A DNA stretch of 64,000 nt, from positions 248,001-312,000 of the forward strand of contig JACZZP010000004.1 of the NCBI GenBank assembly GCA_015183035.1. The letters are read 5' to 3'. The first letter of the stretch is position 1, and each line of letters begins with the position of its first letter. This DNA comes from Meloidogyne chitwoodi. Taxonomy: Eukaryota; Nematoda; Chromadorea; Rhabditida; Meloidogynidae. The notes under the pieces were generated by a model. It saw only the letters and a list, made by a program, of their open reading frames with translations, ran no database searches and had not been told where the DNA came from. Below are positions 1-10,842 of the stretch, in pieces. Both the position numbers and the translations under genes were made by a program.

Positions 1-66
1 TTGAGAAAAATATTATTACTCGCGGACAAAAACTTGCGGACATTTATCAACATAATTAAAAAGTAC
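1..66. mobile_element. Partial end of a Merlin-like element
   Basis: The stretch reads as the inverted-repeat end of the same family seen complete at 17175-17400 and 58438-58943. It has two copies of a TTGCGGACA-like word, then AAAAAGTACC at its outer edge near 66. The rest of the element lies left of the window. It sits only a few bases downstream of the stop codon of the SWI/SNF gene. Confidence 0.6.
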
Positions 67-74
67 CGTAACTC

Positions 75-3000
75 TTACAAACCTTGATGCATTGGAGGTG
101 TAGCGCTCGTAGGATCAGCCACTGCTTGTGTTTGTTGTGGCACCAAATCAGTTAAAGGTTGTTGTGGTTGCTGAGTACTTGTCTGAGCTTGTGACTGCTG
201 TGGATAATACTGTATAGGAATTATTTAAAAAATTAAAAAAAAAAATTTTAAAACTTGTTGTTGTCCAGCAGATGGCGGAAAAGAAGGATGTGGTTGTTGT
301 TGCTGCTGTTGTCCATATGGTGGATATTGTTGCTGCGGTGGTGGAAGTTGTTGACGTTGAGGGGCATTTTGAGATTGGTAGTAATCATACTGTAATATTT
401 AAATAAAAAAATGAAAAAATATAATCAAAATACCTGGCCAGAGTAACCAGACATTGGAGGACGTTGTTGTTGTTGCATTTGTTGTGAATAATACGACTGA
501 GAAGGAGGAACACCTCGTGGCGGCCCATAATATGGAGGTTGTTGTCCAGGTTGAGGATAACCTTGTGGTGGATATTGTGGGGGTATAAATTGTTGTTGTG
601 AAGGTGGTTGTTGTTGTTGTTGCTGGTTGTATGGAATTGGTGGTGTTGCTGTTAATTGCTGCTGCTGTGTTTGATAATATTCAGAAGGTATTTGATGACC
701 TTGGGCGGCTAAACAATTTTTAGAAAAATTTTTTTTTATTTTTTTTAGTTTTTGTAAGACTCAAAAGTACGAATCTAAAGGTGCAATTAATGTAAAATTT
801 ACCCAGGGTAAATAAAAAAATTTAATCATAGCAAGATTTAGTACAAGCAATTAATACTCGACTCAAGATAAAATAAAAAACGAACAATATTGTGTCTGTG
901 AAATATTCGATTGAGGAGGATTTACTATCGGAGCTTGCTGTTGTGTTGCATTTTTAACATTTTTTGAAGAATCCGAAGAAGACAGTGAATGTTGTTGTTG
1001 CTGCTGTGATGCAGAAAATGCCTGTCTAGGTGAAGGCGTTGGAACAGCAGGAGATCTTAAAGGCTGTGAAGCATTTTGTGTGGAACCTCCTTGAGAATAT
1101 TTTGATTGAAAAGAGGGTGCATTCTCTCCTTAAAAAATTATATTTTCTTAATTTTTTATGATTTAAAAATTTAACCTTCATTATTTTGTTCTTCCGCAAT
1201 TGGTGGAACATAGGCCTGTTGTCGTTGTTGAGTAATAAGAGGATTAATATTTTGAGGTGGCAAGATTGGTTGTGGCTGTGAAGGAACACCACCAACCTAA
1301 TTTAAAAAATTAAAAAAATAAAAATAAAAAACCTCAAATCCTGGTGGTAAAGTAACAGGAATTTTCCCTTCAGAAGCTAATTGCTGGTGCTTATCTGCTT
1401 TAGCTTTTTGTTCAAGATAGCGAAGTTGGTCAAGGTGAAAAGCTTGACGTTCATTAATTAATTGTTGTCTCTGTGCTTCCAACTGTGAAAATTAAAAAAT
1501 ATTTATAAAAAATTTTATTTTTTGATTACAGTTTCACGTTCTTTATCCATTATTTGCTCCAATTCTTCAAAATGCTTCAGTTTTAATTCAAGCTAAAAAA
1601 TATAGGAATTAAATAATATATAGGAATTATGATTCTAAGTATACTGGTTTTTAATAGAAATTCTGATTTTAAAGAAATTCTGATTTTTAACAAAAATTAT
1701 TGTTTTTAATAGAAATTCTGATTTTAAGAAATTCTGGTTTTTAACAGAAATTCTGATGTTTAAAAATTCTGATTTTAAAGAAATTCTGATTTTTAACAAA
1801 AATTATTGTTTTTAATAGAAATTCTGATTTTTCCAAAAGAAATTCTGATTTTTCCAAAAATTCTGGTTTTTATTATAACAAATATTTTAACTTTTCTAGT
1901 CTATTGTTAAGAAAAAATTCAAAATATTAAAAAAAACCTTTTTCATCTGTGTTTCAACTAATTGTGCTACCAAACCCTTCATTCGCCTTTCTTCTACACC
2001 TGCCAAGTATTTTGCTTTAGCTGCAGCAGCTCCCAACGCTGTGGCTGCAGCAACATGGATATTTTCAGACATAACAGATTCTTTATTTTTTGGTTCTGAA
2101 GAAGTAGCGTTTTCTTGTTCTTCAGATTGTTTTGGTTCATCATTTTGGTCAATTTTTGTTAAATTGGTTTCATTAGATTCATCAATTGGTTCGTCATTAT
2201 TTTTCGTTTCTTTAGGTACCGAATCGTCATTATTCTAAATTAAAATTAAAGCAGAAAATGAAAAATTTAATAAGAGAAATTGACTGATTTCTAGGAAAAA
2301 TCAGTCAATTTCCTGATTAACTAAAAAATAAATTACATTCACAGCTTGCTTAGAAGAACCATCTAAAGTAGATAAAGCAATTGCATGATCAATTTCACCA
2401 TTATTTTGCTTAGCATGAGCCTCAACATTTTTAAAATGTGCTTGATTTAAAAGTGGGGGAACATCTTCCTTCATTTTGCAATATTCTTCTGAACAAAAAA
2501 ATCAGAATTTTTAAAATTAAATTTTATAAAATTTCAAAATTAAAAAAACCTAGTGCAGCCTTTGCAGCAGCAGAAGCGACTCTAGGATCAACAACGCTTG
2601 CCAGAAAAGAAACAGTTGACATTACTGGATTTCCTGATTGACTGAATGGAATTGGCTGATATGCTAAAGGACCTAATACATTTGACTTTTCTCCAGTTTT
2701 TCCTCCCTTAGTTTCTTCTTCCAAAAATGAATCTTGTATTGGTAATTGCAAAAAGTGTAAAATACATTCATCTTGTGAACGAGTTCCTATATGATCGGAA
2801 ACCTAAAGAGAATTTATTTGAACAAATTTGGAGGAAATAAACATAAATAGAATTTCTTAATGATAAAAACCTGATTCCAATCGTCCTTGAACATTTCTAA
2901 ACCTTCCAACAAAAGTAGCGTCTCTTGTGGAGTCCATGCCTTAACAGCAAGTTTCCCCTTAAATTTCACAAAAATTAAATTTAAAAAAAAGATTAAATAC

Positions 3001-4113
3001 TCTTTGATGCTTTTGATATTGATCAAGTTTTAGTCCTGGTTCAGTTAACAATTTTGTTTCCAACTTTTTAGGAACATCTTTTAATTTTTCTTCTTCTTTA
3101 GGACAAATTTTTGACTCTTCCCCTTCTACAACCTCTTTAGTTGAATTTTCTTCATCAATTTCTTTTTTTTCAGAAACTACAGGCAAAGGTTGAACTCGTT
3201 GACTTGGTTTGGTTTCAGCGTTTATAGTTGATAATGGTTGCAATCCAAACGGAGTATCAGCCAAAATCATAAAATGAGAAGTTGGTGGAACACTTATAGG
3301 AGCTGGACGGCTTTCAGAATCGACTTGATAATTTATTAAACCCCATTTTTGTAGAAATTCGTGAATCCTAAAAATAAAAATGAGGAATTAAATTGCTTTC
3401 TAAAGATTTCAAAAAGTTTAATTTTTGGCCTAAAACAATCCCGATAATAAACCTGATTATCGAAGAAATATCTCCACTCAAATTTCGACGACATCCAGTT
3501 GCAGACAAATATTCAAATGGATTTAGACGGTAAGTATCGATCATAAAATTGCGATAAGCGATATACCTAAACAAAAAAATAATATAAAAAGAAAATATTA
3601 AAAACGTTTCGGGAGTTTTGCTCTTATTTCGACCATTAAAAAAATCTGGATGAGCATGTTTCTCAATTTGATGAACACCATTATAGTCAAACCAAGAAGC
3701 ATAAGAGGGAACAACTATATAATGTGTTTGTTCAATGACATTTCCATTAGCATCAGATTGTTGAACTGGAGCTTCCTCATCAAGATCAGTTATTTTTTGC
3801 GATTTAGGAAAACCAAACTCTGCATCTTTGTCCCTACCTAAAATAATTTTAAAGAGTAAAAATTAAATTTTATTGGCACTACAAAATGTATTTTTTAAGA
3901 TTTTTTAATTTTTGTAAAAAATTACAATTTTATATAAATTAAACTTTTTTTACTTCTAATTGTCGTAGAAGGCGTGAGTCGACTATTTTCATCATCATCA
4001 AAACGTTCCATGTCTCCTTCAGTATCACCTTCCTCTCGTCTACGCTTAAATCCTCTATAAAGTTTAAAAGGAAATAAATTAAATAATTAAAAGAAAATTT
4101 ACTTTGGTGGCAT
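75..4113 (-). CDS. swsn-1: SWI/SNF chromatin-remodelling core subunit, SMARCC/BAF155 family
   Basis: Nuclear scaffold subunit of the SWI/SNF (BAF/PBAF) remodelling complex. The rebuilt protein starts [14 protein letters not shown] (ATG at 4111-4113). It continues with a SWIRM domain (about 3840-3290; [51 protein letters not shown]) and an acidic linker. Next is a Myb/SANT domain (about 2965-2760; [42 protein letters not shown]). Then comes an alanine-rich helix and a coiled coil ([40 protein letters not shown]). The tail is Q/P/Y-rich and ends PPMHQGL at stop 75-77. Domain order matches SMARCC1/2 and C. elegans SWSN-1 throughout. About 16 exons with short introns; phases of the 5' exons (MPPK to SWIRM) were checked and agree. 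Orthology is very likely; boundaries of the Q-rich exons are approximate. Confidence 0.95.
1615..1880. repeat. Intronic AT-rich minisatellite
   Basis: Diverged tandem copies of AAATTCTGATTTT alternate with AACAAAAATTATTG-like units inside one intron of the SWI/SNF gene. Nothing suggests a coding role. Confidence 0.8.
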
Positions 4114-4181
4114 TCGAAATTGATAAATTTTTAAACAAGCAAAGCAACTAAAATAAATAAAATATTAAAAAACGAAAAAAA

Positions 4182-4330
4182 TTCCGTGTCCAGACATTTC
4201 GTAGAACAAAATTTCACGACATTTCGTCCCAACGGCAAAAAATCGTGGGCTCGGGTAAACGAAATGTAGTTTTTTGCCGTAGAGGCGAAATGTCGTGCAA
4301 TTTTGTTCGACGAAATGTACAGGTCCCAAA
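4182..4330. repeat. Palindromic MITE-like repeat just 5' of the SWI/SNF gene
   Basis: Two facing arms carry CGACATTTCGTC-type words and GGCAAAAAATCG / TTTTTTGCCG blocks around a centre near 4255. A fragment of the same family occurs at about 62880-62965. It lies about 70 bp upstream of the SWI/SNF start codon, so it may fall in the promoter. Open frames of 61-69 codons across it look accidental. Confidence 0.6.
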
Positions 4331-4385
4331 AATTCAACAAAAATTTGCAAAATAATAGAAAATTAGAGATGAAGAGAAATAAACG

Positions 4386-4407
4386 TATAACAACTTTTAG
4401 TTAACAT
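4386..4407 (+). promoter_or_regulatory. Conserved element upstream of SL RNA gene 1
   Basis: The stretch TATAACAACTTTTAG followed by TTAACAT ends 4 nt before the SL RNA 5' end. A close counterpart (ATACAACACTTTTA, TTAACAT) ends at 5295, also 4 nt before SL RNA gene 2. The rest of the upstream sequence is not conserved, so this is a candidate promoter element. The assignment is by comparison of these two genes only. Confidence 0.5.
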
Positions 4408-4411
4408 ATTT

Positions 4412-4499
4412 GGTTTAAATACCCAATTTGAGGTATGTAGAAGATACTAGAAATAGTATCTAAGATAAATTTTGGAATTGTGTTGCTTTTAGCAATACT
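4412..4499 (+). ncRNA. Spliced-leader (SL1-like) RNA gene 1
   Basis: Donates a 5' leader in trans-splicing to mRNAs in the nucleus. The 21-nt leader (4412-4432) begins GGTTTAAATACCC and ends TTTGAG, close to nematode SL1. It is followed at once by the splice donor GTATG. Then come a perfect hairpin (AGATACTA, GAAA loop, TAGTATCT; about 4443-4462), an Sm-protein site AAATTTTGG (4467-4475), and a 3' hairpin (GTGTTGC, TTTTA, GCAATAC). Order, spacing and the roughly 88-nt length match nematode SL RNAs. The leader can pair GGT with ACC as in SL1 stem I. The exact 3' end is inferred from the last hairpin. Confidence 0.93.
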
Positions 4500-4674
4500 T
4501 AAAATTATTAGTTTTTGAGTTTAGTACGGAAAAGAAAACAATCTTTTAAGAATTGCTCTAACATTGCAAAAATTAAATAAACTAATTTTACCTAATAATA
4601 TATAATATTTCAATATATCTTATTCTTATGGCTTAAATAAATGTCGTTAAATGTTGTTTATGTTGTTGTTTAAG

Positions 4675-4909
4675 TATTTTTGAAAACCATTATTACTAGT
4701 GGTTAGTTAGTGTAAACCTTTTTTATTATTACTTGAAAAAGTACTACTACATGATAGTTAAAATACCATTTTTGGTTTGTATTGTTGCTTAAATATCAGG
4801 CTTATTTTTAATTTAAGCGCTATTTACTGAGATATGAAATATACATGCCTCAATTAATTCATGGTTAAAAAGTTAAAATTAGCCAACAAAATGTTGGCTT
4901 ACAAAAATA
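4675..4909. other. Two hairpin cassettes downstream of SL RNA gene 1
   Basis: One variant on the + strand (about 4675-4711) has TATTTTTGAAAACCA, a loop, then TGGTTAG. One typical copy on the - strand (4879-4909) reads ATTAGCCAACA, loop, TGTTGGCTTACAAAAATA on the + strand. Each has a nearby AT-rich block resembling those in the main cluster at 22430-31700. Function unknown. Confidence 0.6.
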
Positions 4910-5272
4910 AAATCAACACTATATGAAGAAGGTCATGTTATGCAATTAATAATGTTACATATAAAATTTAATATTTAAAAAATTTAATATTTTACAAAAA
5001 AATATAAAATATCTAAATACAACTCTTAATCAAACCATTTCAATTTTAACAAAATTAAAACTAAAAAATGTTAAAAAAGGTTAAGGTTGTCTTAGGATTA
5101 GCTTTAATAATGTGTTAAAATTAAAAATTTTAGAACGGATTAATCGACTAAAAAAAGAAAAAAGGTTTTTAAGAATCGTATTTGTTCAGATTTGCCTCAT
5201 AAAATTAAATCATCTAAATCATGACAATTTTTGAGAACATAATTTTACTTAAATTTATTTAATATTTTGCTT

Positions 5273-5295
5273 ATATACAACACTTTTATTAACAT
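5273..5295 (+). promoter_or_regulatory. Conserved element upstream of SL RNA gene 2
   Basis: ATATACAACACTTTTATTAA followed by CAT matches the element before SL RNA gene 1, at the same distance from the RNA start. It is a candidate SL RNA promoter element. Confidence 0.5.
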
Positions 5296-5299
5296 CATC

Positions 5300-5387
5300 G
5301 GTCTTTACGAACCGTTTGAGGTATGTAATAGTTGCTAGAAATAGTATCTTAAATAAATTTTGGAATTGTATTGCTTTTAGCAATACT
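5300..5387 (+). ncRNA. Spliced-leader RNA gene 2, divergent leader
   Basis: Same layout as gene 1. A 21-nt leader (5300-5320) runs from GGTCTTTACG to TTTGAG and is followed by donor GTATG. Next are a hairpin with a GAAA loop (GCTA / TAGT core), the Sm site AAATTTTGG (5355-5363) and a perfect 3' hairpin (GTATTGC, TTTTA, GCAATAC). The intron part is nearly identical to gene 1, but the leader differs at about half its positions. It can still fold: CGGT at 5299-5302 pairs with ACCG. Either a functional SL variant or a decaying copy; the kept Sm site, donor and 3' hairpin favour function. Confidence 0.85.
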
Positions 5388-5569
5388 CAAATAAATTAAT
5401 TTGGGGAATTCTGGTAGCGTAAATGCAAGGAATAAATTCATAAATATTTCTACAAATTGCGAAATTATTTCAAAAATTAAAAGCTCAATTACATTTGAAA
5501 ATAAACTACATTTACTTAATATCTAATATTTAAATTTATATTTATTTATGCTAAAATAAAAAGGTGAAA

Positions 5570-5650
5570 ATGTTCCACCGTTTTGAGATGATAGATTATT
5601 TTTGTAAACCATTATTATTAATGGTTATTTGTCTTACTTTTTTTGAAATA
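5570..5650 (+). other. Hairpin cassette downstream of SL RNA gene 2
   Basis: TATTTTTGTAAACCATT, a short loop, then AATGGTTAT form a hairpin of the family described at 22430-31700. An AT-rich block lies at about 5515-5545. Its position after SL RNA gene 2 mirrors the copy after gene 1, so SL gene plus hairpin may have duplicated together. Confidence 0.55.
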
Positions 5651-5857
5651 CATATGTATTAGAAAAAATAGTCTACTATTTTCTTGTAAAAATTAATTTC
5701 TTCGATTTGTATTCTTGCTTAAGTAATCCTTCGATATTATCAAGCCTAAAATTCATTTTATAGGCTATTTACAGATCATAAATTTAAAAAAGTTCAAGCT
5801 TCAATTAAATACATTTTATCCCTCTCGAGTACTAATAATCTAAAAAGAAGTTTTTTT

Positions 5858-6478
5858 AAAGTTTTACTTTAAAATAAAAAAAAATAAAAAAATACAATAT
5901 TTAAGTGAAAAATAAAATCATTTCGAGGAATTAGTTTTCAAAAATATATGATTATGGTAATTAAAAAAAAATTATAAAGGATATTTTAATCAAATTGACA
6001 CTTTAATATAATTTCTCTTTTTAACTAATACCTTTGCTAAATTAAAAATTTCTTTGTTTTCTAGCACAAAAAATAGTATGGAAAAAAGAGAGATTTTTCT
6101 CTAACTGTACTTTTCTTCCTCTAAATGTTCCTTACATTTTTGTTTCAAATCTAATAAATAATTTAAATTAGCCAAGACATAAATTTTATTTTTTAAGACT
6201 GTTTAGCTTTAAAAAAAATAATTTTAAATATAAAAAGTTGTGATAATTAAACATTCTCTTATCACCCATTAAAATATCCTCTATAAAATCAAAAAAGTTC
6301 TCTCATGTAGGAGAATTTAAAAAAATTAAATAAATAAAACTACAAATATATAATTGGGTAATAATATTGCAATTTGTTGGAATGTTTGATTAAAATTACA
6401 AACGCAACATAAGCTTAAGATTGGGTTGAAAAGGACAGTTGAGCGCAGAATATATCAAATATTTGTTTAAAAATATTT
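5858..6478. repeat. Direct duplication, copy 1
   Basis: About 620 bp that recur in the same orientation at 9674-10281 with only scattered differences and small indels. The two copies bracket the saposin-like gene. I see no convincing coding frame. A hairpin of the common family (TTTTTCTAAGCC, TGGCTAAAT) follows at about 6515-6548. Confidence 0.9.
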
Positions 6479-6633
6479 TAATTAATTAGGTATATTTTAA
6501 TTTAATTGCGGTTTTGTTTGTTTTTCTAAGCCTTTTGTAATGGCTAAATAATTGTTTTAACAATAAAATATTCTAACCTCACGCTCAAAAGGCCTTTAAA
6601 TAAAATTAAAATTTTTGTAATAATAAAAGTTGT

Positions 6634-8523
6634 TTAGTCGTTGAAATTATTAGTAATTTCAACGCAACCAAATAAAGTTTTGCAACCATCAAGCACTCCC
6701 ATCCATAATTCTAGATGGCCTACTAATCCTTGTATAGCCGATATTAGTGATTTAATTTGGTGAGAACATATAATCTTGTTTACGGTGCAAGCCTCTTGAA
6801 AAACATGGATTGCTTCTACCCAACCATTACCAATCTTAAAATGTAATTAATGAACATAGAAAATGCACATTTTTCAGTACTTTAGTTTAAAGTACTAATA
6901 CCTGCCCTGTTAAGGTCTATTTAAAATAGTTTAACCTGTATTCCTTTATTCATAATTAGACGACACAAGTCACATGGTATTTTTTGGTCCAAAAGAATGG
7001 AATTATATTGTTGCGAACTGAAATTAGAAATTTGTATAATAATCTATTATGTATATCTTACGTATTTTTTATCTACCTAATTAAAATGGGTTTAAAAATT
7101 ATTTTGGGTCCCCGACATTCTCAGGCTTAAAAAATAAATATTTTTGAACTTTAATTATGCTAATGTATAGTTTCTTAAAATATGTATGCTTCATTAATAC
7201 TATTAACTTACTCTACACGACATGCTGAACTTGTGTACTTACATAATACTTCATGGTCTGTTAATACTTTAAAAGTAGCTAAAATATTCATGAGAATTTT
7301 ATCAACATATAGTTCACACATATGTACATTAATTCCACTTTTTTTACAAAATAATTTGTAAAAATTAGCATCTGATGCCATCATTTTTATACCCTAAAAT
7401 AATTATTTTTTGCCAATTTAGACAATATAGTAGCAACATTTTGTATTTTGAATCTTAAACCTTCTTATCTGTTAATTTTTATTTGCAATTTATGTTAATA
7501 ATCTTAATTGTTTTATATAAAAATATGCATTCGATAAAATATTTTTCACATTTATGTTATTTTAAATTAAATTTTAAAAAGATTTACGCGATCTGTCGCG
7601 TTAACGATCAGTTGACAATCTTCACAACGTTCAAGAGGTGTTTCTTTTTCTGTATTTTCCTTAATATCACCATCTTGTCTAAATTTACCCGCATTGTAAT
7701 TTTTATGTAAAGTATGATTTCGAGAAGTCTTGTAATAATACGATTTTTTATCGCTTTTACGGCTAAATAGAACATCATTATTTTAAAATTAGAAAAAATT
7801 ATTTATAATCTAATTTCTCCTAAATTTAGAGCTTATAATTATTTAAAATATTTATATATTATTAGCTATTATATTAAATGACCGTTGATTTTTCATGGAG
7901 AAAATAAAAAGGAAATCCATCATTTTATTACTACATTCATGTATATTTGTTAGTTCATCTATTAATAATTTATCATAATCCAAAGTATTAACTCCATTTT
8001 GATTTGTTGGTGCTTAAAAATTATAAAATTTTTATATCGATTAAAGTGTATAGCAAGATATATTATTAAGGAGGGATCACCCCTATAGGCCGAAACCCTA
8101 TTGATCGAATTTGCCAATTGGTCAAATCCCTTAAATGGTAAAGAAATAAAACACTCCCAATAGGTCCAAGGTTGAATGGGACAAATTGTTTTAAGAGATT
8201 TGACCGAATTGGCGATTGGACAAATTGGTTCATTCGATCTATAGGGGTGGACTCATTATGGAATTCCAAATATACTAAAAATTAAAGATTTATAATAAAC
8301 ATTTATATAAAAAATATATATATATAGATAGTTCGAAAGAAACTTTCAAAATGATCGATTGGCAACAAATTTATAATTATAAAAAATATAAATATACACA
8401 TTATAATCAAGAATTAAAAAAAAAATTATTTTATTGATACCTACCTTTACAGCCAACAAAATTTTGTCCATTAATAGCATATATTTTGAATAAAAGAACT
8501 AATAATATATTGAAAAAATTCAT
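6634..8523 (-). CDS. Secreted protein with two saposin-like (SapB) domains
   Basis: Six exons: 8445-8523, 7883-8012, 7588-7762, 7212-7393, 6936-7017, 6634-6834. Phases agree at every junction and sum to 849 nt (282 residues). The start MNFFNILLVLLFKIYAING is a signal peptide. After a basic, low-complexity linker come two six-cysteine modules. The first runs CEDCQLIVN, FYKLFCKK, HMCELYVDKI, VLCKYTSSAC. The second runs CDLCRLIMN, FQEACTV, IICSHQIKSL, DGCKTLFGC. This C-x2-C, C, C, C, C spacing is that of saposin-like lipid- or membrane-interacting domains. No enzymatic motif is seen. Such proteins are usually secreted or lysosomal; here a secreted digestive, antimicrobial or host-facing role is only inference. 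One donor (GTCATT at 7882) is weak. A palindromic MITE sits in intron 1. Confidence 0.85.
8074..8254. mobile_element. Short palindromic MITE in intron 1 of the saposin-like gene
   Basis: Ends are inverted copies of CCACCCCTATAG. The body holds CCAATTGGTCAAAT-type words and AACACTCCCAATAGGTCC. That second motif recurs inside the fold-backs at 18741-19483 and 27888-28559, so these share internal sequence. A 67-codon open frame here is accidental. Confidence 0.65.
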
Positions 8524-8529
8524 TCTTTT

Positions 8530-9670
8530 TCTCTTGAATTTATAATTAATTACGAAAAAAGCCGATATAAACCTTTAAGACTAGGGACGAGTGGGATCAG
8601 GAACCGACCAAAAATTTGTATTGAGAATTGCAATCTCGATCCCAATCGTGGGTTGGGATTGACTAAAGTCGGAATCAGAAAAAATCGGAATAATCCCGTT
8701 TCTAATCCCGACGCGAGATTGGAATCGGCAAAAATCAGGATTGGGATTCAAAAAAATCGGGATAATCTCGCCGACCCCGCTGAACCGATTAAGCGTATTC
8801 TAAATATAATAACTAAGTATTATTTGGAAGCTAAAAGAGAGAGATATTATTTTAATTGGAAAACTTTATTAATTTATAGGTACTAAAAAAGTTTATAAAA
8901 AAACTGACAACATTGTTTAAAAATATTTAAAAATAATATAGTGCATTTGTTTTCAAATGAATAACATTTCTGTAAATAAACGTAGCCGTTTAAATAAGAA
9001 GCAAGAAATTTATGAATAATGGTGTTACTCATCAAATCATTTGGCCGTGTGGAGATATTTTTTTTTATTTTTTATTCTAAAATAAAATTCCTTTTTAAAC
9101 AAGATTTAATCAGTTTTTATTTAAAAAATAGAACATAATTTAACCTTTATATTTTTATACATAATATGACCTTTAATACCTCTATAAATAAGATAAATAA
9201 TTTATGAAATGCCGATCTATCAAACTACTTTATATATAATAGTTAAACCTATAATTTATTTTTGCCTAAATAAATCAACGTTCCTCAGTGTTGTGATAAT
9301 TGTTTATTATTAAAAGCCGTTATTATTAATGATTAAAAATTATTTTAAACTTTTTTTATATATTATTTAACTCTTGCTAGTAAAAAATTAGGACTCTAAT
9401 TCACTTTATGAGTCCTATCGAACAATAGGAATCCAAATGAAAGTTTATGCCAAAGGATTTTGTTAAAGAATTAGATCTCATTTAGTGATCACAGGAATTG
9501 GTCCCGGCCACGTTTCCGGAGCCATTTTCAGGTTTTTTTAATCGAGATGAAACTTGAACGAAATTCCCTATTTTATTACTTGACCGAATTGGCAATTTGA
9601 CCAATTCGCTATGTTGATACTCAGTGTTGAACCGCTCGCTAATGACAAACAATAAGAACAAGTATTTTTA
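8530..9670. other. Intergenic region upstream of the saposin-like gene
   Basis: No gene is supported. 8580-8780 contains diverged AATCGGGAT / ATCCCGAT-type words, a small degenerate repeat. About 9580-9605 carries a fragment of the GACCGAATTGGCAATT repeat shared with 8074-8254. A weak hairpin lies at about 9310-9345. The rest is AT-rich without visible structure. Confidence 0.5.
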
Positions 9671-9673
9671 AAA

Positions 9674-10281
9674 GTTTTATTTCAAAATAAAAAAATACAA
9701 TATTTAAGTGAAAAATAAAATAATTTCGAGGAATTAGTTTTCAAAAATATATGATTATGGTAATTAAAAATAAATTATAAAGGATATTTTAATCAAATTG
9801 ACACTTTTAAATAATTTTCTTTTTAACTAATACCTTTGCTAAATTAAAAATTTCTTTGTTTTCTAGCACAAAAAATAGTATGGAAAAAAGAGAGATTTTT
9901 CTCTAACTGTACTTTTCTTCCTCTAAATGTTCCTTACATTTTTTTACAAAGCTAATAAATAATTTAAATTATCCAAGACATAAATTTTATTTTTTAAGAC
10001 TGTTTAGCTTTAAAAAAAATAATTTTAAATATAAAAAGTTGTGATAATTAAACATTCTCTTATCACCCATTAAAATATCCTCTATAAAATTAAAAAAGTT
10101 CTCTCATGTAGGAGAATTTAAAAAAAAATTAAATAAATAAAACTACAAATATATAATTGGGTAATAATATTGCAATTTGTTGGAATGTTTGATTAAAATT
10201 ACAAACGCAACATAAGCTTAAGATTGGGTTAAAAAGGACAGTTGAGCGCAGAATATATCAAATATTTGTTTAAAAATATTT
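9674..10281. repeat. Direct duplication, copy 2
   Basis: Same-orientation copy of 5858-6478, including the distinctive blocks TTTCGAGGAATTAG and GGAAAAAAGAGAGA and the final AGTTGAGCGCAG. It breaks at both ends into unrelated sequence. It lies upstream of the saposin-like gene while copy 1 lies downstream. Confidence 0.9.
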
Positions 10282-10284
10282 AGG

Positions 10285-10532
10285 GTATGTCATAAGTTTT
10301 GATACCCAATATGTTTTCATTTGAAATTCTCTTTTGATTTTCAATCATATATCATACCTAATCCAATTTATCCGCGGATATCTCAGTCAATTTTGATTTT
10401 TGTAAAAAATGCTGAAACATATCAAATGAGATAGAGTTTGAGCTTTCAAATGATATATAGATTAAGAAAATCAAACGAGAATTTCAAATGAATGAAATGT
10501 TATCTGTTATCAAAACATGAATCACTCAAGTA
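10285..10532. repeat. Imperfect inverted repeat
   Basis: The left arm contains ATTTGAAATTCTC and TTTTGATTTTC; the right arm contains GAGAATTTCAAAT and GAAAATCAAA. This gives an imperfect palindrome of about 90 bp per arm. It is probably a small decayed transposon. Confidence 0.5.
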
Positions 10533-10539
10533 TTTGAAT

Positions 10540-10842
10540 CATATATAATATTTCAAATAAATTTTTAGTTAACATTTTATATTTTATAGCATTACTAATG
10601 AATGCAGCAGGAATCATCTTCGTATTTTTGTAAGCCTTAATATTATTTAATGGCTAAAAGCTAGCTTCAACATCATTTATTTTGTCAAAAATATTTGTGC
10701 AGTGAATATTAAAAAAAAATATTTGAATAATATATAATATTTCAAATAAATATTTTAATTAGTGCTTTTTATTTTTACATTTTGTCTTAATATTATAGAT
10801 GATTTATTATTTTTGTAAGCCATTATTATTAATGGCTAAAAA
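10540..10842 (+). other. Two tandem hairpin cassettes
   Basis: Each has an AT block containing TATATAATATTTCAAATAAA, then copy-specific sequence, then the hairpin. Copy one (about 10622-10659) is TATTTTTGTAAGCC...GGCTAAAA. Copy two (10808-10840) is TATTTTTGTAAGCCATTA...AATGGCTAAA. The block and hairpin are shared; the segment between differs. Confidence 0.65.

Noticed and set aside
8653..8886. 77-codon + strand open frame with IGIRKNR repeats
   Set aside because: It arises from the degenerate AATCGGGAT repeat upstream of the saposin-like gene.
10540..10842. C. elegans-type piRNA upstream motif (CTGTTTCA)
   Set aside because: The AT block contains ATATTTCAAAT but not the core CTGTTTCA; only the general layout is similar.
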